This document shows, one piece after another, positions 58,525-64,000 of a DNA stretch of 64,000 bases. Position 1 is the first letter of the stretch; each line of letters starts with the position of its first letter. The translations under genes were made by a program, and so were the position numbers. A model generated the notes under the pieces. That model was given only the letters and a program-made list of their open reading frames with translations, was not told the DNA's origin and did no database searches. This DNA comes from Cricetomys ansorgei (taxonomy: Eukaryota; Chordata; Mammalia; Rodentia; Nesomyidae), in NCBI GenBank assembly GCA_026225945.1, contig JAMJFZ010001816.1, positions 4,900,501-4,964,500 on the forward strand, written 5' to 3'.

Positions 58525-58954
58525 TTACATAAACACACAGACAAATAATTTATGTTCCATCAACTTGATAGAATTAACTTTGTTAAAATAAGAAAGCCAG
58601 GGCATAAGACTGCTGTCTGCTTCCACCATGTGACACATGGGACCAAGTGATTTGTTTTTTGTTTTTTTTTAATCAACTTTTAAAAAATTCGTTTTTTTCA
58701 CCGTACTTCTTGAAAATGTCAAGATTTTAATTTGAATTGATTTCTCTAAACTGCTTAACATCCTCATTTTAAGAAAGAGCAAATCAGAGATACTTCACAG
58801 ATTCTAATGACGCCTTTCACAGCACATTCAAACCCAAGCGTTTGTGTTATTTACTGGCTTATTTTTAATGTTGCCCTGCCTCTTCCAGTTTTGTGAACTG
58901 TCATTTCGGTCCCAAAGAGGCTATTTAACCAGATGAGATCAGAAGCTGTTATCA
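58525..58954. other. AT-rich single-copy intron sequence
   Basis: Nothing recognisable was found here. Confidence 0.4.
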
Positions 58955-59180
58955 CAGTGGTTCCCAACCTTCCTATGGCTGCGACCCTTTAATATGGTTC
59001 TGCACATTGTGGTGAGCTCCCACAACCATAAAATTCTTTTGTTGCTACTTCCTAACTGTTATTCAGCTACTGTTATGAATCATAATGTAAATATCTGATA
59101 TGCAGATGGTCTCCAGCAACCCCTGTGAAAAGGTCCTTTGACCCCCAAAGGGGTTGTGGTCCACAGGTTGAGAACTGCTG
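58955..59180 (+). mobile_element. URR1 hAT transposon, full-length non-autonomous copy
   Basis: Ends are CAGTGGTTCCCAACC and GGTTGAGAACTGCTG, with ACCATAAAATTCTTTTGTTG and TAAATATCTGATATGCAGAT inside. The flanking octamers TGTTATCA (58947-58954) and TGTTATTG (59181-59188) match at 6 of 8. Confidence 0.93.
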
Positions 59181-60544
59181 TGTTATTGGGAAGGATTTTG
59201 GAGCATTATGTTCTTTTCGTCATGGAGAAGTTGTTCATAGACTAAGCTCAAGTGTGCACTGTAAGCCAGGTTTCCCACTGAGAACAAACTTGGCTGTTCC
59301 TCCGGGTCATGCCGTGGTCCCATCAAAGTGTAGAAAGCCCTGATTATATTATGTGAAGTATGTGTCTTTACTCACAGGCATCCATATTTTAAATTGTAAT
59401 TGGCTTTGGAGTGAACAAGTGTGGTTTCTCTTTCCAGTTTTACTTGCATACAATGAGAAGGTTAAAAAAAAAAAAAAAGGTAGGGAATGTAATTTTCTAT
59501 TGATGTATTTAAAATACATTACCATCTGACAATTTTGTTTTCTTTTTAGAAAAATAGAACCTGACTATCAAGTACTAAATAGAAACTTTCATAGAAGTTG
59601 TTTATTGGTTCTACTTTGCCTCTGGAGAGTTTAGGCTAATGGAATAGGTAAAGTTTAGGGTAAATTGCCTAAACTTTCTGAGTGAGCCTAAATTCTGGGT
59701 GAGATTGGTGTCTGAAAGCTTCAGCCTTCATTTCTCAGGCACGCGCACCTGTTTTGTGCCTCTCCTAAACTGGATGGAAGATTTATAAGTCCTCACTTTA
59801 TCTTCTGAAAAGCTTAGTTTTGTTTTCTCAAAATCCACTGAGCAAACACACGCAGAAACCCGGCAAACAGCGCCAGTGTCACTGGAGAGAATTTCAGTTT
59901 GAAGGGAAAAGTCAACCTGTCATATAAATCTAAGGTTCACACACCGTAAATGTATGATCAGTGTGATTTTTATAATGTTATCATCCAGAAAGCAGATTAA
60001 AAACATAGTTTGAACCAACACAACTCAGATTAGCCCATTTTTCTTAAGCTTTAAAAGAAAGAAAGTGGGATTCAGTGATCCTGAGAGAAGTACCTGCTTT
60101 GAAGTAAGCGTGTTTGCACTGACACGGTTTAAACTGTTAGTTTGTCAAGAGTTTGCTCCGTGGGCTTAGGACAGTTTGGGGGAGATGTTCCTAAGAAAAA
60201 TATCCAGTATCAGAGTTTCTACATCTCACTGTTACATTTCATTGCAACAATATCGACAGCTGCCAGCCCCAAATGCTGTTTTCTCTTCAGTTTACTGGGA
60301 TGTGGAAATTCTCCGCCAAGGATTTGGTGTTCGATGTATGTGGTTAAGCGAGCAATTTGGCTGACCTGTTACTAGGCCTTTTTTACTTCATACTGGGAGG
60401 GAAAATTGCTAAAAAGCGTCTTTACCTATAAAATGTCACCAAATAGCATAGTGCGCATTATGGATTTTGGTGACTTCCAAGAGTGGAGCCCCAGAAGATA
60501 ATAGTTGGTGATTTGCTTTTCCAAAGTGTCATGGTCTGTGTCTG
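59181..60544. other. Single-copy intron sequence
   Basis: An A-tract lies at 59464-59478. Nothing else is recognised. Confidence 0.4.
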
Positions 60545-60891
60545 GGAGGAGACAGTGTCTTACTCAGTGGTCTGTGACTGTGAGGAGACACATGACCACG
60601 ACAAGGAAGCATTTAACTGGGCCTTGCTTACGGGTTCAGAGGTTTAGTCCATTATCAGCCTGGCAGGAATCAGCGGCAGGCAGGCACCTGAAAGTTCTAC
60701 ATCTGGATCCACAGGCAGCAAAGAAATCCACTGGGCCGGCCGTGGGCTTTTGAAAACCTTTAAGCCCACCTCCAGTGATTTACTTCCCTCCAACAAGGCC
60801 ACACCTCCTAATGCTTTCAAATAGTGCTACTCCGTGTTGACCAATCATCCAAATCTATTAGTCTGTGGGGCCATTCTCATTCAATCTACAC
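60545..60891 (-). mobile_element. Rodent MaLR-type LTR fragment (probable, minus)
   Basis: AAGCATTTAACTGGGCCTTG, CAGAGGTTTAGTCCATTATC, CTCCAACAAGGCCACACCTC and GGGGCCATTCTCATTCAATC are from a very common rodent repeat. I place it as a MaLR-like LTR in antisense by its resemblance to mammalian MST-type LTRs. The class is uncertain. Confidence 0.55.
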
Positions 60892-63027
60892 AGACCGTCT
60901 GCGTGACATTTTCACTACCCGTGGGTGGCCAGACTATGTGATTTCCCAGATAACTGACAAATCAAGTTCAGTGTCTCTTCCTTGTTTCTGTGTGACTAAC
61001 AAGAAATGGTGGGAGGGGTATCCACTTTATTCAAGGCTCTGACATCATTGGCTTAAGCTGTAGGCCATCGGATTTGGACGTGACTTTTCCAGGATAGATA
61101 GAAGTAGCAGTTCTGATGGGCTGCTGGGCCAGGGTTAGCTTGTGGTGAGGCGTAGGTAGGGGTACTGACTGGCCTCACCTGTGGACCTTTGCTCTGGCAC
61201 CCTTTAAACAGCATCCACTGAATATTTCACATCTGTCATATAGAGACTCCAAACCTACAGATAGATAAATAAATGGGAAACAAGACCTATTTATCTTCTA
61301 TGTTGAGAAAAAAGAAGAAAAGCTTAATTTTTCGTTTTGGGTGCTAAGGAGCACTGTAGTGATTCATAGCCGTCACCTGAAGTCAACACTGGGTCGGAGT
61401 AAGGTGTAGAAGAAACAAGGCTCCAAAGTCACTGTGTTAGAGGGTCCAGGGCCCCTCAGAAATACTCCTGTCACTTAGGTTAGTTAGGTTTAGACACACT
61501 GGGTGTAAAGGCTATCAGACTCTGTCAGATGTCTTACTGAACTGACTTCTAAATAAGAAACAGCCCAGCCAGGCATTTCCCCTTTGCTTTAGATTCCTGA
61601 AGTGCAATGAAGCAGAGAGAAGGCAAACTTCCTTAGCTGCGCGACCTTGGGTAAATAATCCAAGTTTAGGTTTTCAGTCAAGTGATGTCTCCTTTTGCCA
61701 TGTTGTCTAAACAGACTTACATAGCATTGGAAATTGGACTTCTATTTCTTTTTCTTGTGTTGTGTGCCCAACATTGTCAAAAGTCAATTTTTAACCATGC
61801 CAGCTTTACCCTAAGATGAATTTGTGTACAGGACTGACACTGCCACATTTGGTGCCTGGCAAATACTGGTGTGATCTGATCTTTAGATTATCTGCCTGCT
61901 TTGTTTCTAAGTTACTCCAAGTGGGTAATTTAAATATGGCATCAAACATGAGATTTTCTAATTGTAGGAATGTCAAATGAGAGCACACATGTTTTAGACT
62001 AGATGGGCCATAGTTGAAAAATAATTGAGTATTTGAACTTCGCTGACAGATATACATAAACGCTTTTATAGGTATATTGATTTTGAGCAGGTATTTATGG
62101 GTGTTCAATTGTTTGTCATGGTAATGGAGCAGACCTGCGGAAAGGTCTGGGTTATAAAACTTTACTAATCTAGATTGTAGGGGATCACAGGGCCATACTT
62201 TGACCTTTGTAGACTGGCATGGAACTTGTCTAAAAATAGATATTAATAAATACCTTTTATTTAGATAGTTCCTTGTTTACCAGTTTCTCGCACTCTAATT
62301 TGCTTAGCCTTAGACAGCAACAAATTGCAATTTCTTTCGTGCTGAGCTTCAAGTTAAATGGTGTTTAAGTAAGGAAATGCAACACAAGATATTATTTTTG
62401 TCACCACTCAGATTTATGAAAATTCATACAAAGCTCAAATGATTACTAAACTGAAACTATTCCAGAGCCCAAATTCTAAGGAAAAGACAAGTAGTTATAT
62501 TATCTATTTTACTGGATTAAACAAGAAAAAATTAATATGCTGCCCCTAAGTCCTGTTGTCCCCGTAGCCACTGGAGTTTGAAACAGGTGGTCAGAACAGA
62601 GCACCGAGTGTAACAATAAATAGCACAGTCTAATTCCAGTAAGATGAAACTCTACTGTGGTTGCAAGGGGTGGAGGGTATGTGTGTGGTGGGGGGAGGGG
62701 TCAGGCAGTGACTCAGAAGAGCAAAGTCCAAGGAATGAATCCAGCTCTGGATTCCTTACAGGGAGCTCCTCTTCACTCACCAAGCCCTTAAAAAACCATT
62801 GCTAAGTTCCATGAGCATGACACCCTCTAACAGGAAGAAACCTTCATGAACTTTTCTTTTGTCAGTGTAGCATTTTAGATTACCAAAGTCGCACAGAGAT
62901 GATAGCTGCCCAAGGTGAGAATATAGCAGAAAAATAAAACTTAGAACAGTTCTTTAAATAACTACTGGGTGTGTGAGATCTGATAATAAAAATATCTGAG
63001 CTTTACAGTCACTATTAATATGTATAC
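60892..63027. other. Single-copy intron sequence
   Basis: About 2.1 kb without a recognised repeat. Confidence 0.4.
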
Positions 63028-63203
63028 AAGGGCCCGGTGGTAGTGGTGCATGCCATTAATCCTAGCATTCAGGAGGCAGAGGATGGCACAGAGGCAGGCA
63101 GATCTCTGTGAGTTTGAGGCCAGTCTGGTCTACAGAGTGAGTTCCACAGAGTTTACAACAGAGAAACCCTATCTCTTCCCCCCCCCCACCAAATAAAAAG
63201 GAA
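63028..63203 (+). repeat. B1 SINE (plus)
   Basis: GGGCCCGGTGGTAGTGGTGC, TTTGAGGCCAGTCTGGTCTA and GTTTACAACAGAGAAACCCT, with a C-run before an A-rich tail. It carries the 'gttacaac' variant of the window's B1 copies. Confidence 0.92.
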
Positions 63204-64000
63204 AGAAAAATACTGTTTGCGGGCATGGAGATTGGCAACAGTGGCATTTTGCTTTATGCTGTGTGTAATCTCAGAGCTGATAGGCTGGCTGCTTACAGGT
63301 ATGAAACTGTGCCGAGGGGCATTGGACGGTGCTAAAGGTCAGTTACTTAGTAATCAGTGCAGCCAAAAGTCTTCCCCGTGACTCCAAACCCAGGTGCACT
63401 TTGCATTATAAAATTCTGCTTCTATTTGTGTTCAGGTGAGAGTCAGGATGACCGAATGAAGGCATTTTTTAGTCTGTTAATGTGTATCTGTCAGGCATGG
63501 ACTCCCAGAAGCTGGCTAGGTATTCTGAACGCTCGGTAGATAATGAAGGTGTTTGTATGTTTTGGTAGCTACAGGTCTGAAATGATGGGTGTGATTTTAC
63601 CTAGAGGCGAGTGCTTCTAGCAATTCAGGAATCAACTCTTCAGACATCAGTGAGCATATATAACTGGGAGTTTGTTACAGTGCAGGCCGTGGGGAGGAGG
63701 GGTGGGGGCTGGCACTCTCTTCTTAGCAGGGCTTGGCAATGGAGACCTTAGAGTAGGAAGGGTATAACCCGCTCTAGAGAGAGGTTTAAGGAAGGCGTTG
63801 GGGAGAAACACTCCCTCATTCCTTTTGTTAAAGTCCTTTTGGACTTCCTCATAGTCTTCTCTTTTTCATACCTGCAGTTTCCTGCTTGTTCAAATGGTGA
63901 CTATTAGCTTCGAATCCAAGTTGCAGTTCTGCCCTTCCTCCCTCAGGAATCGTCACCGTCTAATTTTCTAGCCTTGTTGTGGTACGATTTACTTATAATC
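63204..64000. other. Single-copy intron sequence to the window edge
   Basis: Nothing recognisable was found here. Confidence 0.4.

Larger units (their letters stand above)
49978..64000 (+). other. Lmo7: Start of the following Lmo7 intron (at least 14,023 nt)
   Basis: This stretch follows the consensus donor of exon C and runs to the window edge without a recognisable exon. It holds a B4 SINE, several B3 and B1 copies, an ID_B1 copy, a URR1 transposon and a MaLR-type LTR. The parts between them look single-copy. Confidence 0.85.

Noticed and set aside
49984..64000. The next Lmo7 exon (expected peptide QEETDRRVKNVL)
   Set aside because: I looked for this reading after acceptor-like sites and did not see it; it presumably lies beyond 64000.

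Overview
This window is mammalian genomic DNA from a muroid rodent. It carries B1, B3, B4/ID_B1 and ID SINEs, rodent Lx-type L1, rodent ERV LTRs and URR1 hAT transposons, over a background of older eutherian repeats (MER5A, MaLR, MLT2, L1M). I saw no young mouse-type B2 or L1Md copies. Several B1 copies share a 'gttgtaac' variant in the arm. I cannot name the species from sequence alone.

The only gene I can support is an internal piece of Lmo7 (LIM domain only 7) on the + strand. Three exons (8216-8286, 22386-22455, 49871-49977) read through in frame across phase-2, phase-0 and phase-2 junctions. They encode 82 complete codons plus two bases, making up the N-terminal part of the calponin-homology (CH) domain. 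The rest of the window is intron: the tail of the upstream intron (1-8215), a 14.1 kb intron, a 27.4 kb intron, and the first 14 kb of the next intron. The start codon, promoter, end of the CH domain, PDZ and LIM domains all lie outside. No protein-coding ORF longer than these exons is credible.

The introns are layered repeats. The clearest is one ERVK-like LTR family, about 318-336 bp long, present four times. One complete, short, non-coding element (36051-37980) has 5' LTR, lysine-type primer site, 1.3 kb interior, purine tract and 3' LTR, with near-matching 6-bp target duplications. Two solo LTRs (3739-4074 and 45640-45973) lie in the opposite orientation. A gammaretrovirus-like solo LTR (34102-34692) has a perfect 4-bp duplication. 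Around 44958-46140 a single B3 SINE was struck by an ERVL-type LTR and by the ERVK-like LTR, and the ERVL LTR was itself struck by a URR1 transposon.

Other structures are a near-perfect 35-bp G-rich minisatellite next to an ID SINE (about 20896-21050), an L1 copy with an apparent 5' inversion (16977-17475), a B4 split by a B3 (41113-41640), a 32-bp tandem duplication (6933-6996) and many GT, GATA and GA microsatellites. I found no novel gene system; the most interesting content is transposon stratigraphy and the phase logic of the CH-domain exons.
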